Assembly: GCA_030248295.1 (NCBI GenBank)
Contig: JASANH010001563.1
Span: forward strand, 1 to 64,000
From: Mesodorylaimus sp. YZB2_4
Lineage: Eukaryota > Nematoda > Enoplea > Dorylaimida > Dorylaimidae
DNA: 64,000 nucleotides
Direction of reading: 5' to 3'
Shown here: positions 10,500 through 20,690 of the stretch, piece by piece
How the letters are laid out: every line of letters begins with the position of its first letter
Numbering within the stretch: the stretch's first letter is position 1
Program-made: the position numbers and the translations under genes
Notes under the pieces: generated by a model
Told to the model about the DNA's origin: nothing
Database searches by the model: none
Seen by the model: only the letters and a program-made list of their open reading frames with translations

Positions 10500-13400
10500 A
10501 CTCGTATTGATAAAGAGAACGCAGGCCACCGTGATCGTGTTCGTGGAACAGAAGGCTAGTATGCACGGTTCTGTTCAAAGAGCTATTGCCACGTCAAAAG
10601 ACACATCAGTGCCACGTATATACTGTAGCGTGATTCGCAGTTTTATACAAGTTCTGTACCATCCATCGAATGGAGTGCATGACTTAGAAATATTGTAGAT
10701 ACTGTCGACATGCCCTCGTCTGCTCTAATCATACGTGCAAAAGCATCAGGCCTGTTTTCCACAGTCTTGATACGAAGCGTCACAAGCGGATGCTCTGGCT
10801 GAGAAGCCTGTCAGATAAAAGGAGTTGGTCTTGGCAACAATACAGTCAGTTTGTCCATACCTATCACAAATACTGCAGATATAAATTTAAAGTTCTAAAG
10901 GAAAAACCGAAAAACCAAAACTCCAAAACCATTTTACAGTATAATTTTTGCCATTGCAAAATACTGTAGAGTATTTTATTCTGGAATTTCTGTTTCACTC
11001 TCGCTTAGAAGATTGACATTTTGCACTAAAACAAAGCTAAGAAACCTCAAGACCACTAAAAATTTGATTGTTACTATCTTCCGTTGCTAACTTCAGTCTT
11101 TAAAAACTCGCGGTGATCAGGTTTTCTAAGGTTCCTTTTCGTTGCAAATAGTTAGATCCCTCCGGTCGAGAAGATCAGGTGCACTTCAGCCTTTATTCCG
11201 CCCCTTCCGTCCATCGTCTTTATCCCGCACTTTCATACTTAATTTAAAGTGATCTCGGCAGCTCAGTTTCTATAAAATGCTTTTCTAATTTATTTTCTGG
11301 AAACATCGGATATAATCAAACATTGTGCGTCTATAGTTACGCCAGGACCAAGGGGAAGGGAGATATGGGCGATATCGCCCAAGCAACACTTTTTTATGCG
11401 TACTTCCATAGGAAGGGGGCAAAAAATATTTTGTACTTTTGCATCACCCAACACTCTTGGGGTACTTACTAGTAATTGTAAGCACAAGAAAATCATGGTG
11501 CCAAGATTTTCACTCGACAAGTTAGGAATCATTTCGCTCGATCCTTTCAGAAACCCTTCCTGCCCCGTCTTAAGGATTAGATAGTATTCACAAAAGTATG
11601 CGTTCCGCCCATTCATGCTGCATTAAACAAAGTTATAATACAGTACGTAGGTGTTTGAAATAATGCTGACAAACGTTCCCCAAAATTTATGCAGGTTGGA
11701 ATAAAAAGCATTTCTTACATTTGAGGAGAGTAAAAACTTTTGAAAACCAGTCGGTAGTAAATTAAAGTGGGAGAACCAGTTATTAGTTTCCGTTAACTCT
11801 ATTTGAATAGTTGATATGACTCTAAGAATAGTTGACATGGGAAGCCGTAATTGAATGGGGTCACGGGGGAATTTTTACACGCATATGGACTGGAAAGCCT
11901 CTTGGGGATCCCCGCCTTTTAGGTTTCGGCCCAGTGGAATCATAGGATTTGCGCAGTATCCCAGGACATAAAGGTACCCTATGTAACTACAGCGGCTGAC
12001 TAACCGACTGCGAATAAATAGAAAACGGAATAAGTACTATATTTATAACCGACAACAAATGATCGAAATTCCTTTTTTTCCTCAACTCATCTGAATTGCG
12101 GAAAAAAAGCCTGGCGCAGCAGCAACAAGTGTGTCGTCAGATTTTTCAAGTCCGGTGTTAAAATACCAGCATGTAAAACTACTGACCAGCAATGACGCTG
12201 CTTCCGTAACGTTTAAAAATAACATTATTTATTACGAGTAAATGATATTTTTTAGAACGCTTAAACGACTAACGATAACGACTTCTTTTTGGCGCCATAT
12301 CGATAACAGTAATGATAAACGATATCTCTTCTCGCTAACGATACCAACACTGCTTATTTTGCTCTGTGCAAAAGAATTAGGTCCTTTATTCACTCTCGTT
12401 CTCCGAAAGTGCGAAATATACGTTTTGAACGAATACGATGAATCTTAATCGAGTTCTAATAATCATCCATCTTGATCTCTCATCATTCAGGTCATTGGCA
12501 AACTGAAATCGAGAGTTCCACTATGTCAAATAACTTGTGGTTACGCATTTATGAATGCAGGCCTCTGTATTGTAAAACCTAGCTTTTCTTCATGGGCTTA
12601 TATGTTCAAAATCCATTCAAGATATGCATTATATACAGTATATGAGACACCCGAGTTGGTAGAAGTCAGCTCCTATTCCCATAAAGAGACGAATTATTGA
12701 TTGCCGCACTGAATCTACGTTTGTTTAGTGCCATGCAAGTACAATATGTAAACTGGACCGCTCGATCAAGCTAGGATTCATTTTTCATTTTTCTATAATC
12801 TTCTAATCTTTTCATCATCTTTTAATAATGGGGACTTCGGTCTTCGATTTTGATTTTGCCACTGCTTCAGATTTGTTCTAGCGGCAGATCTGCGACATAG
12901 TAAAATTTCTCTCAGAAAATTGAGCAGTGGCGTCGACACTGCTGCAATTGCTGCCAACTCAAAAAATGGCCACGATAAATTGTGTGCAGAGCGGAGAAAA
13001 GACTGACAATGAGTAACAAAATGTGCCAATGGATAGCGATCATAGGGGGAAGGAGGTTGCCAGACAGCACTCTACTCAATTGCACCAGACGCAAACCGAG
13101 TAAAAAGTACCGATGTTATCAGTAGAACAATCTTAAAACATGAGAAGTTGGTTTAACAAAACTGATCGCCTGATAAGGGCAAAGGTAACATATCATCGCT
13201 ATTCTATGTAGAGCACGAATTTGACCATACGGCCCATATTCTTACAGGTCTCCAATTTTTAAAGTTTTTGACGTAAAATAATGTCGAAACCAGCTGCGAA
13301 ACGATATCCCAGCAATCCTTGCGCAACAGAAATTTGTGTACATTATGATTAGGGTTTCGTTTGTAGCACACGTTCTGATTTGAAAAAAAAATTGAAAACT

Positions 13401-13590
13401 ATTCAAACAAAAGTTGAGACTCCACAGTCTAAATTTTTAATTCCCCAAGCATCCATGCCGTACAGAGTAAGTGTAAGCAAGCATCGTTCATCTGTTTCTA
13501 TTAAACACTGCCAATATAATCCCAGTGTCTTTTGGAAAAACGCGAAGCCATAGATATGTACTTCAGCAGACAACTGTGCTCCTTTGAGTG
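10500..13590. other. intergenic, no gene seen
   Basis: AT-rich. No exon chain with splice support found. Positions 12260-12350 contain scattered repeats of an 'acgata' motif (cgataacg / cgatatc), possibly a worn transposon end. Confidence 0.4.
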
Positions 13591-13595
13591 CCAAA

Positions 13596-13601
13596 TTTAT
13601 T
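13596..13601 (-). terminator. polyadenylation signal of the GST gene
   Basis: AATAAA on the minus strand, about 30 nt beyond the GST stop codon. Confidence 0.55.
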
Positions 13602-13631
13602 GATCACATTATCTGCATTCACCCTCTTCCT

Positions 13632-14755
13632 TCAGTCCAGCGGGCTCGGGAAAACAGACCATTGAGTATTCGGGTGATTAGCCTGCCATTCTTTCACCTT
13701 CGGTAACGCCTCTATTTTATGCACGAATTTTTCCAAATGCGGAAATTCAGATAAAGAAACTTTTAAAAAGTCTCTGATCATGGTCAATGTGTTGTAGATC
13801 GCAAAATCGCACCAAGTGACCTGCGTAGAAAATTTTTTAAATACAGTTTACTTCTTTGAACTAATTCTTTTAAGACACATTATAAACTTACTTTAGACCC
13901 GGCCACGAAACCAGCGCTGTTATGAGAAATACGATCATCCATTATCTTCAAGCGTGGTTTCACAAATTCCTCAATAACTTGAAGGAACTTTTGTTTCTAA
14001 AAAATTTCAGATTGCAATGAGTTCCAGCTTGATCTAAAGTTGTAAGTCGGCAATTTGAAATTTCTGAAACTGCATTTACCTTTAGTTCCTTATCGGGTTC
14101 GCCCCAGGCACTCGCTGATCTTGTGTACATGTCTAACCAGGACGTAGCCAGTTCATCGCCCACTGCCCTGTCCCATTCGTCGTCCGCTTCCAGTCCATAC
14201 TTGCGAGCGATATAACGAAGAATGCTCATGGACTGAGTCAATTGTTTGCCATCTACTTCCAAGACTGGAACTTGACCAAAGGGCATTTCTGCGCAAAATA
14301 AAAAAGAAATGAGAATTTATCTTAAAAATAGTTTTTGCTTTCCCACATTTGCTAACAATCTTTATTCAAGCATTTGAGTAAACTCTGAGAAAAATACTTG
14401 GCTTTAATTAACTTTTATGCGAAATCTCAGCAAAAATGGTAAGTCGTAAAGGGAATCATGGAATCAGAGAAAACAATGGGTTTCAACTTTAATGCAAATC
14501 GCACCACATCCAGGATTAATCTGACTTTGCATTTGATGTTTTACACCTCTGTTTCTGACAGGAAAAACTGAAGGCTGCAGATGCAGGGTGGGATAAGCAA
14601 AACAACGTACTTTCTTTAAGTTGAGGCCATTCTTCGTGTTTAAGTCGCACATCCTCGAAAGGAACACCGGCATGCGCGAATGACAAACGAATAGGTTCGG
14701 CCAAACCACGAATATCGAAATAATACAACTTGTAATGAGGCAATTTTTCGCACAT
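13632..14755 (-). CDS. glutathione S-transferase, sigma/nematode type, four exons
   Basis: Exons 14755-14611, 14288-14080, 13996-13892 and 13820-13632 join in phase to 215 residues, the usual length of the family. The enzyme conjugates glutathione to electrophiles, or isomerises prostaglandin-type substrates, in the cytosol. The N-terminal thioredoxin fold shows HYKLYYFDIRGLAEPIRL, with the catalytic Tyr just before FDIRG, then FGQVPVLEVDG with the cis-Pro, and TQSMSILRYIARKYGL, whose Gln-Ser pair binds glutathione. The all-helical C-terminal domain carries SHNSAGFVAGSKVTWCDFAI, the usual 'G..ltwaD' core with the capping Asp. All splice sites are GT..AG (acceptors gcgcag, tttttag, tgcgtag). 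The initiator at 14755 is the only ATG that precedes the first strand. Nothing is broken, so it is probably functional. Confidence 0.93.
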
Positions 14756-14759
14756 TTTT

Positions 14760-15700
14760 AGGGATTACTGAAAACACAGAAAATAGATTCGCTGCTATTT
14801 GATCAACGTCGATAAGTTGCGCACTCGACAGGGAGCTTACAATATGCGACAGTGGTCCAAGGAAGACTAGCCCGGACACGACCTAGTGCGCAGGTATACC
14901 TACCTACCTACGTCAGAACTGGTTGGCTCGTTGAGAACGTACCACGTATGAACTAAAGTTCAGACAACATTTTTCTGCCGCCACGTGCGTGAGAAACATA
15001 TCTCATCGTGTTGACAAGGCCTGCACCAAAGGACAAATGCCGGCTTGAACTGCGTGGCACTGGCGAAGTAAAATGAACATTACTCTCAAAATGACACAAC
15101 ACTTTTTAAAATTTAAATTAAAGGCTACTGAAAGTTACATTTTGCTGGCTCTTAGCTTTATTTGCTTGCAGGCAAACAAGCTTCAAAGAATGTTCGAAAA
15201 AGCAGCGGTAAAAAAGTAGGGCTGCACTAATGCAGTGACAATCAGTCTGATGCATAGTTTTCCATCGACTCGGGTGAGCGTCATTCAGAAACACTTTATA
15301 CAGACCACGCACTGAACATCCGACCAGCACTTTGGCAAGTTACGTACATCGTGGCGACAGTTGCCAAAGCGTGCAGTATCTTTCCTTCTGATTGCTCTGC
15401 ATCACCGTGATAAGTAAGGTTTATCCAGGGTCCCCTTATCTAGAACGGCTTTGGGGGGGGGGGGGGTTGTAATCGTCAGCTCTGATGACCCCGCATGGTC
15501 CAGACAGGAAGCAGTCAACGGTTAGAAAAAACAAGTGTGGATGACACGCTGGATAATCAGCACCGGAAAGGCCCACGACCAAACGGTTCATCAGCTCAAC
15601 GGAGCCAAACACTGTTTCAAGCAATGGTACGAATGTAAAAAATAAACATGGAGCGAGGGCAAAAGGCGAAGTACGAGTGTTCATAGTCAAGCAGCAACGA
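14760..15700. other. intergenic, no gene seen
   Basis: The upstream region of the GST gene. No supported exon. A G homopolymer lies at about 15450-15462. Confidence 0.4.
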
Positions 15701-15714
15701 CAGAGGTAGCGGCA

Positions 15715-16102
15715 AGCACAGGTCGGCCGCGGCGTTGCAGCGGTTCAGCATTCGTCTCTCCGTATTGCTTGGGAGCGAGTGGCTGGACTCGTCCTGGGTT
15801 AAATTCCCGGTGATGGAGGTCGGTTTGCGAGCAATAAACCCTCGCCGACCTTGCACGCCAGGCCGTTGGTGACTCACTCGGTACCGCCGAGGTGCTCCGA
15901 GTGGAGAGACGGGCGCCAAACGAGGAGACTGTCTCAGCTGCCGAACACCGACATGGTCCACAGCCCATCCGTCGTCGTCTGAGGAAGTCGATGTCCTGTC
16001 CAGGATGCCCTCGCGTGGAGGTGCTCCTAATGGATACACGTAGAGGGACGCTGCTGTGTGAGCTGGTCCCCGCACAGCCCTACTAGAAGGTTTGACTACT
16101 GG
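15715..16102 (+). repeat. SINE family A, left part, split by the LTR element
   Basis: Colinear with the copy at 41850-42246: 'cattcgtctctccgtattgcttg', 'ggtgatggaggtcggt', 'accgccgaggtgctccga', 'gtggagagacggg', 'atgccctcgcgtgga', ending 'aaggtttgactactgg'. It stops abruptly at the retrotransposon. The missing 3' end (cggctattggcaaaaacgg, 'gcccacaaaaatttt', A-rich tail) resumes at 22690-22745 on the other side. Confidence 0.9.
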
Positions 16103-16298
16103 AAATGTCACGTTGCCGTCCGACGTGACCGCGTGTGGAGAAGAGCAATCTCGAGGCCAACCGCACTAGACGAGAATTATATTACGGTTCTCCCATACAT
16201 CACGCCGGTCGCCTGCTCTGGCCGTAGCCCTGGCGAGCAAGCTTTACACTAACGCACGCTACACTATATGATATCTATGCGGGAGATACGAACTCTAC
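16103..16298 (-). repeat. 3' LTR of the retrotransposon
   Basis: Matches 22496-22689 over its whole length. The boundaries chosen are those that place the actgg duplication directly outside both LTRs. A purine-rich tract on the minus strand (gagggggaggtgaa, about 16306-16319) lies just inside. Confidence 0.85.
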
Positions 16299-16461
16299 CG
16301 TGACATTCACCTCCCCCTCAGTTTACACGAAAAACCTACTCAAACCACACACAATATCGAACCCGAAAAATCATGATCACTGACGTCGTAAGTCGGTCAT
16401 CTCGATTGACATCGTGTGCCCGTATCGTCCATCACTGAGTTTGATCGGACGTGTTCATTTC

Positions 16462-19400
16462 CTATCGCACCCACTTCCGCCTTTCTCGTACAGACACTAC
16501 ACGACTGCGCGTGTCTTTCTCCTCTGCCAAGTACCTGTCCGCAGCCTGCATAGCTCGAGGTACACCTGCCGCCCTTGAGGCTAACACCTCCTTGTGCTGC
16601 ATGTAGTCGAAGACGTTATCCCGCTCGACTAGCCCGTACTTCTGCTCGCCAAAGAAGTGAACTCGAACCCAATTCGGTTTTATAGGCCTCTTATCTGGGA
16701 ATTCCGTTTCATCCACGATGCGTGCCGGCAAGTACGGATGGTACTTCATCTTGGCCCACACCGCATCACCCACTTTCAGCAGTCTTGGTTTGCGTGGCCT
16801 CTCCACCTCAGGCACATATTGCTTCACCTGCTCTACGTGAACACGCTTCTCTTCGCCAACTAATCCTCCTTGCGGACGGATAATCAAGTTGTGCGCCGAT
16901 ATCACTTGCGTGACACGATAGGGTCCAATCCAGGAGCCCAACAACTTCGACGATAAGCCCGCTGGTGTATGCATCCGCTTATACATTACCATATCACCAG
17001 CCCGAAACTCCTTCTCCGGTTTAGTACTTTTGTCATAACCGTCCTTACGCTTTTCCTGCACTCGTTCTATGCTCTCATAAGCAAGCCTCCGAGCTCGCTC
17101 GAGTTGCTGCACCACGTTCTCGCGATATTCGATCGCGCTGCCAAATTTGTTAGCTGCACTCGAGATGCCCGTATCGATCACCAGCCGTGCATCAAAACCA
17201 TGCATCAGAAAGAACGGAGTCTCACCCGTCGCTTCATGCACTGACGTATTGTACGCGAATCGGGCAAACGGAACAAAACCACTCCAATTATCCTGGTGAT
17301 CTTGGTCTACGTACATTCTCAGCATATCGCGAAACACGCGATTCACTCTCTCCACCTGACCATCGGTCTGAGGCCTGTAAGCCACTGTTAGGGATCGTTT
17401 GACACTCAACGCCGCGCAAACATCCTGCACCAACTCCGAGGTGAAATTAGCCCCTCTGTCCGACAGCAATCGTCGCGGTGCTCCCCATCGGCATATGATC
17501 TTGTCTACCAAGATCTGGGCTATTGTCGCTGCCTTGATGTCTGGCACAGCGAACGTCTCGATATACTTGGTCAGGTAATCGCTCACGATTACTACATACT
17601 TGCTGCCATCCCTATCCGTAGGGAGTGGGCCCATGGCATCAATCGCTACCAACTCGAACGGATTCTCCACACACAGTGGTTTCAAGGGTGCCCGACCCGT
17701 TTGGCCGTACGATTTGTTCTTTGCGCATGGTAGACAGCTCTGACACCAACGAAAAGTGTCCTTGTACATGCCAAGCCAAAAGAACCGCTGTCTCAGTTTG
17801 ACAAAGGTCTTCGTGAAACCCAGGTGACCTGCCATAGCATCACCGTGCAATGCGTCAAACACCACGCGCTGCAAAGACGATGGAACTACCATCTGTATCC
17901 AGTCATCGTTCTTCCGTTCCTGCCCCAGGGGTAAATGCAACAATACTCCCGTGTCTGAGAGCCTAAAGCTCAGCGCGAGCTTCTTTAGCCGTCTCGCATC
18001 CCGCGGGTCATTGGGCAACATTTTCCGCTCCAAATACTCGATTAACGCTTGACAGAACTGATCTGCCCTTTGCGCTTCCTGAAGCGTCTGGTCTGACAAC
18101 TCCACTGCCGTTCTTCCCGCCGTCTTTTCAGCCACTGTGCAACCCATGCACATTGGGCTTCGAGAAAGTGCATCTGCCACCACATTGGTTTTCCCTGGCA
18201 CGTGTTCCACATCAAATGTGTACTCCGACAACTGGTACACCCACCGTGCAATCCGACCTGTGGGTTCCTTGTGTGCCATCAGCCATTTCAGTGGTTGATG
18301 GTCTGTCCTCAACAGAAACTTCGCCCCATAGAGGTACGGTCGGAAGTGCTTAACGTACTCAACGACTGCTAAGCATTCCTTCTCCAACGCTGAATAGTTC
18401 TTTTCAGCTTTTGTTAGCGTCCTCGACGCGTACGCTACGACCCAGTTGTCGTCACACTGCTGTTGATACAATACTGCCCCGATGCCGACATTCGACGCAT
18501 CTGTCTGCAGTATGAACTGCCTCTTAAAATCAGGAAACCGCAAAATCGGCTTTGATACCAACATTTCCTTCAACGCCATAAACGCGTCTTCGCACTGGCT
18601 ATCCCAGGCGAACCTCTGATCCTTGCATAGCAGCTTGTACAAAGGTGCTGCTATCATGGCGAATCGAGGAATGAAATCTCGATAGAAATTGCACATGCTC
18701 AGAAACCGCCACACATTTTTGACATTCTGTGGCCCTGGGAACTTCTGCACTGCGATAACCTTCTTCTCGTCCATGTGAATTCCGGCCTTCGAAACTACAT
18801 GACCCAAGAAAGGTACTTCAGCCCTCGCGAAGTGACATTTTGATGGCTTAACCTTCAAGCCCGCTTTCACCAACCGATCAAACACATTGCCGATATGCCG
18901 CAAGTGATCGTCAAACGTTTTACTGTAGATCAGTATATCATCGATATACACAAAACAGTGATCCCACTGCAGTCCCGATAGGACCATCTCCAGTAGTCGT
19001 TCGCAGGTCGCACCCGCATTCACTAATCCAAATGGCATTACTGTGAACTCGAATTGTCCGCCTGGCGCTGAAAATGCCGTCAATTCTTGTGACTCTGGGC
19101 TCAGTGGTACCTGCCAGTACCCACTCTGAAGGTCCAAACTTGTGAACCACTTCGCACCTCCCAATGCATCCAACGCTTCGTCTACGCGTGGCATGTGGTA
19201 CAAGTCCTTCTTTGTTACAGCATTCAATGCCCAGAAGTCAATACAAAACCTAGTGCCTCCATCCTTCTTTGGCACTATAATTAGCGGAGCCGATACCGGG
19301 CTGCACGACGGCTTGATCCAACCGTGCGTTTGCATCACCTTCAATTGCCGCTCAACCTCTGGCTTCACTGCCTCTGGTATTCTCCGAGCTCTCATCTTGG

Positions 19401-19797
19401 GCGGAGGCGCCCCTGTCAACACGATTTTGTGTTGTAGCAACGTCGTCTTTCCGATATCACCTTCATGCTTAGCAAAAGCATCTTCGTATTGACGTAATAC
19501 GCTAACAACGCGTTTCCGTTGATCCTCAGTCAACTCTGACTCCCTCCAATCGATCTTCGCGGTTGGGTCCATAATAGACACCGGTTTACCCTCGGCAGAA
19601 CCGCAAGCTGCCACCACTTGGTCACCCTTATCGATGACCGTGAACTGGCCAATTCGCGTATTTTTATGCAATACCTTATCGTCCGTAGCTGTATTAGCTA
19701 CCATCACTGGCACGAGGCCGTCTCCCTTCAGTTTAACAACGAACGAGCCACAAATAGCCTCTTTTACGCTCCTACGTTCGTACTGGGTTCCAACCAC
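16462..19797 (-). CDS. retrotransposon pol: reverse transcriptase, RNase H, integrase with C-terminal PWWP-like module
   Basis: An uninterrupted frame of about 1111 codons. It opens with the spacer after protease; the first codon is GTG, so it is presumably reached by frameshift from the protease frame, with which it overlaps by 34 nt. Reverse transcriptase occupies about residues 130-310, with SLDLQSGYWQV (first Asp) and YIDDILIYSK (second Asp pair, about 284-287). RNase H occupies about 425-550, with QTDASNVGIGAVL and RTDHQPLKWL. Integrase has the HHCC zinc region (HLGFTKTF ... CQSCLPC) followed by the D,D,E core (AIDAMGPLP, LLSDRGANFTSE), and then a GPY-type segment (GSWIGPYRV). Residues about 1005-1066 (roughly 16600-16785) read VGDAVWAKMKYHPYLPARIV and, further on, VHFFGEQKYGLVERDNVFDY. 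This resembles a PWWP domain, with PYLP in the place of the PWWP motif. One family deviation: FCIDFWALNAVT has Trp where Arg is usual (FRALN). Confidence 0.93.
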   Translation of the reverse strand: MVGTQYERRSVKEAICGSFVVKLKGDGLVPVMVANTATDDKVLHKNTRIGQFTVIDKGDQVVAACGSAEGKPVSIMDPTAKIDWRESELTEDQRKRVVSVLRQYEDAFAKHEGDIGKTTLLQHKIVLTGAPPPKMRARRIPEAVKPEVERQLKVMQTHGWIKPSCSPVSAPLIIVPKKDGGTRFCIDFWALNAVTKKDLYHMPRVDEALDALGGAKWFTSLDLQSGYWQVPLSPESQELTAFSAPGGQFEFTVMPFGLVNAGATCERLLEMVLSGLQWDHCFVYIDDILIYSKTFDDHLRHIGNVFDRLVKAGLKVKPSKCHFARAEVPFLGHVVSKAGIHMDEKKVIAVQKFPGPQNVKNVWRFLSMCNFYRDFIPRFAMIAAPLYKLLCKDQRFAWDSQCEDAFMALKEMLVSKPILRFPDFKRQFILQTDASNVGIGAVLYQQQCDDNWVVAYASRTLTKAEKNYSALEKECLAVVEYVKHFRPYLYGAKFLLRTDHQPLKWLMAHKEPTGRIARWVYQLSEYTFDVEHVPGKTNVVADALSRSPMCMGCTVAEKTAGRTAVELSDQTLQEAQRADQFCQALIEYLERKMLPNDPRDARRLKKLALSFRLSDTGVLLHLPLGQERKNDDWIQMVVPSSLQRVVFDALHGDAMAGHLGFTKTFVKLRQRFFWLGMYKDTFRWCQSCLPCAKNKSYGQTGRAPLKPLCVENPFELVAIDAMGPLPTDRDGSKYVVIVSDYLTKYIETFAVPDIKAATIAQILVDKIICRWGAPRRLLSDRGANFTSELVQDVCAALSVKRSLTVAYRPQTDGQVERVNRVFRDMLRMYVDQDHQDNWSGFVPFARFAYNTSVHEATGETPFFLMHGFDARLVIDTGISSAANKFGSAIEYRENVVQQLERARRLAYESIERVQEKRKDGYDKSTKPEKEFRAGDMVMYKRMHTPAGLSSKLLGSWIGPYRVTQVISAHNLIIRPQGGLVGEEKRVHVEQVKQYVPEVERPRKPRLLKVGDAVWAKMKYHPYLPARIVDETEFPDKRPIKPNWVRVHFFGEQKYGLVERDNVFDYMQHKEVLASRAAGVPRAMQAADRYLAEEKDTRSRVVSVRERRKWVR

Positions 19798-20690
19798 CCT
19801 TGGTCAACAGATACCTCATTCGGCCACGCTCGTAGCGCGGCCTCGATTACCATTTCGCTCCTCGCCGGAATCACAACGTCGGCGCACACATAGACGGAAC
19901 ACTCGGAGTTCAACACTACCCCCACGAGCCCTTGCTTTTCCTGATCGTGCGACAAATCTGCACAGTACCTGAACCGCTCGCTATGGCATGGGCCTGTAAA
20001 ATCTGTGCCCAGGATGGCGGGTATTCCACCTATCGTGCTCGATATCAGCACTACGTGTCGTTCGACTATCGAACCAACCTTGAGGTCAACTCCAACCTCT
20101 GCCTCGATTTCTAGCGTGCCGTTTCCACCTAGACCTTTCGGGCTAGCCGAATCAGGCCTCCAATGTTTACGTGGTATGATTTTCTCTGCCAACGCCTTAC
20201 TTATCAAGGTTACGGTAGCTCCACTGTCTAGCATCATGGGTACGTTTTGCCCATTTACCTGGCCTAACACGTAACTCAACTGACCAATTTTCCGTTTCAC
20301 TGCATTCGCCTCCTGCGAAACTGCTGCATATTCCTTGTGTGGCGCGTCCTTAGACATGCCCAACACTGTATTACATCTTCCGTCAGCAGGACCTTGATCC
20401 TCATTCCTCAGATATCCGTGGCACTCGCCATCCTGCTCACCATATTCACCTGGTCGTGCGCCATCGTCCGAAATCGAATTGACCTTCCGCTTCCGGTCCA
20501 CCGACCATCCGCGGTCGTTCCGATAGTTACCACGACTGTAACCCTTGCTACTACTTTCCCGAGAGGAGAAACGTCGTCCTCGACTGCACTGGTCACTGCG
20601 ACCTGGACTGTGTCGTCCTCTACTGCTTTGGAACTCCCTGCGGCCATCTTGCTGCGGATAACTACTACGAGACGTGCTGACCACCCGCGT
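19764..20690 (-). CDS. retrotransposon aspartic protease region
   Basis: An open frame upstream of pol and in a different frame. After a Ser/Arg-rich low-complexity stretch it contains VNGQNVPMMLDSGATVTLIS, the retropepsin active-site block (DSGA), and later GGIPAILGTDFT, the 'ILG.DF' flap/end block. It follows the gag zinc knuckle with a frame change near 20665-20690 and overlaps the pol frame at 19764-19797. On the minus strand, pol lies in the -1 frame relative to protease. I see no canonical slippery heptamer in the overlap, so I cannot tell whether this is programmed frameshifting or a mutation. Confidence 0.85.
   Translation of the reverse strand, partial: TRVVSTSRSSYPQQDGRREFQSSRGRHSPGRSDQCSRGRRFSSRESSSKGYSRGNYRNDRGWSVDRKRKVNSISDDGARPGEYGEQDGECHGYLRNEDQGPADGRCNTVLGMSKDAPHKEYAAVSQEANAVKRKIGQLSYVLGQVNGQNVPMMLDSGATVTLISKALAEKIIPRKHWRPDSASPKGLGGNGTLEIEAEVGVDLKVGSIVERHVVLISSTIGGIPAILGTDFTGPCHSERFRYCADLSHDQEKQGLVGVVLNSECSVYVCADVVIPARSEMVIEAALRAWPNEVSVDQGWLEPSTNVGA

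Noticed and set aside
11290..11616. 108-codon minus-strand frame
   Set aside because: No recognisable motif, no splice-supported neighbours; overlapped by an open frame on the other strand.
15892..16252. Short plus-strand frames near the left LTR
   Set aside because: They lie in the SINE and LTR and recur wherever these repeats recur.
16106..16305. Canonical TGTCAC...GTGACA boundaries for the LTR
   Set aside because: Possible at the left copy only. The right copy lacks the last seven bases and the 5-bp duplication would then not be adjacent. Kept as an alternative in the findings.
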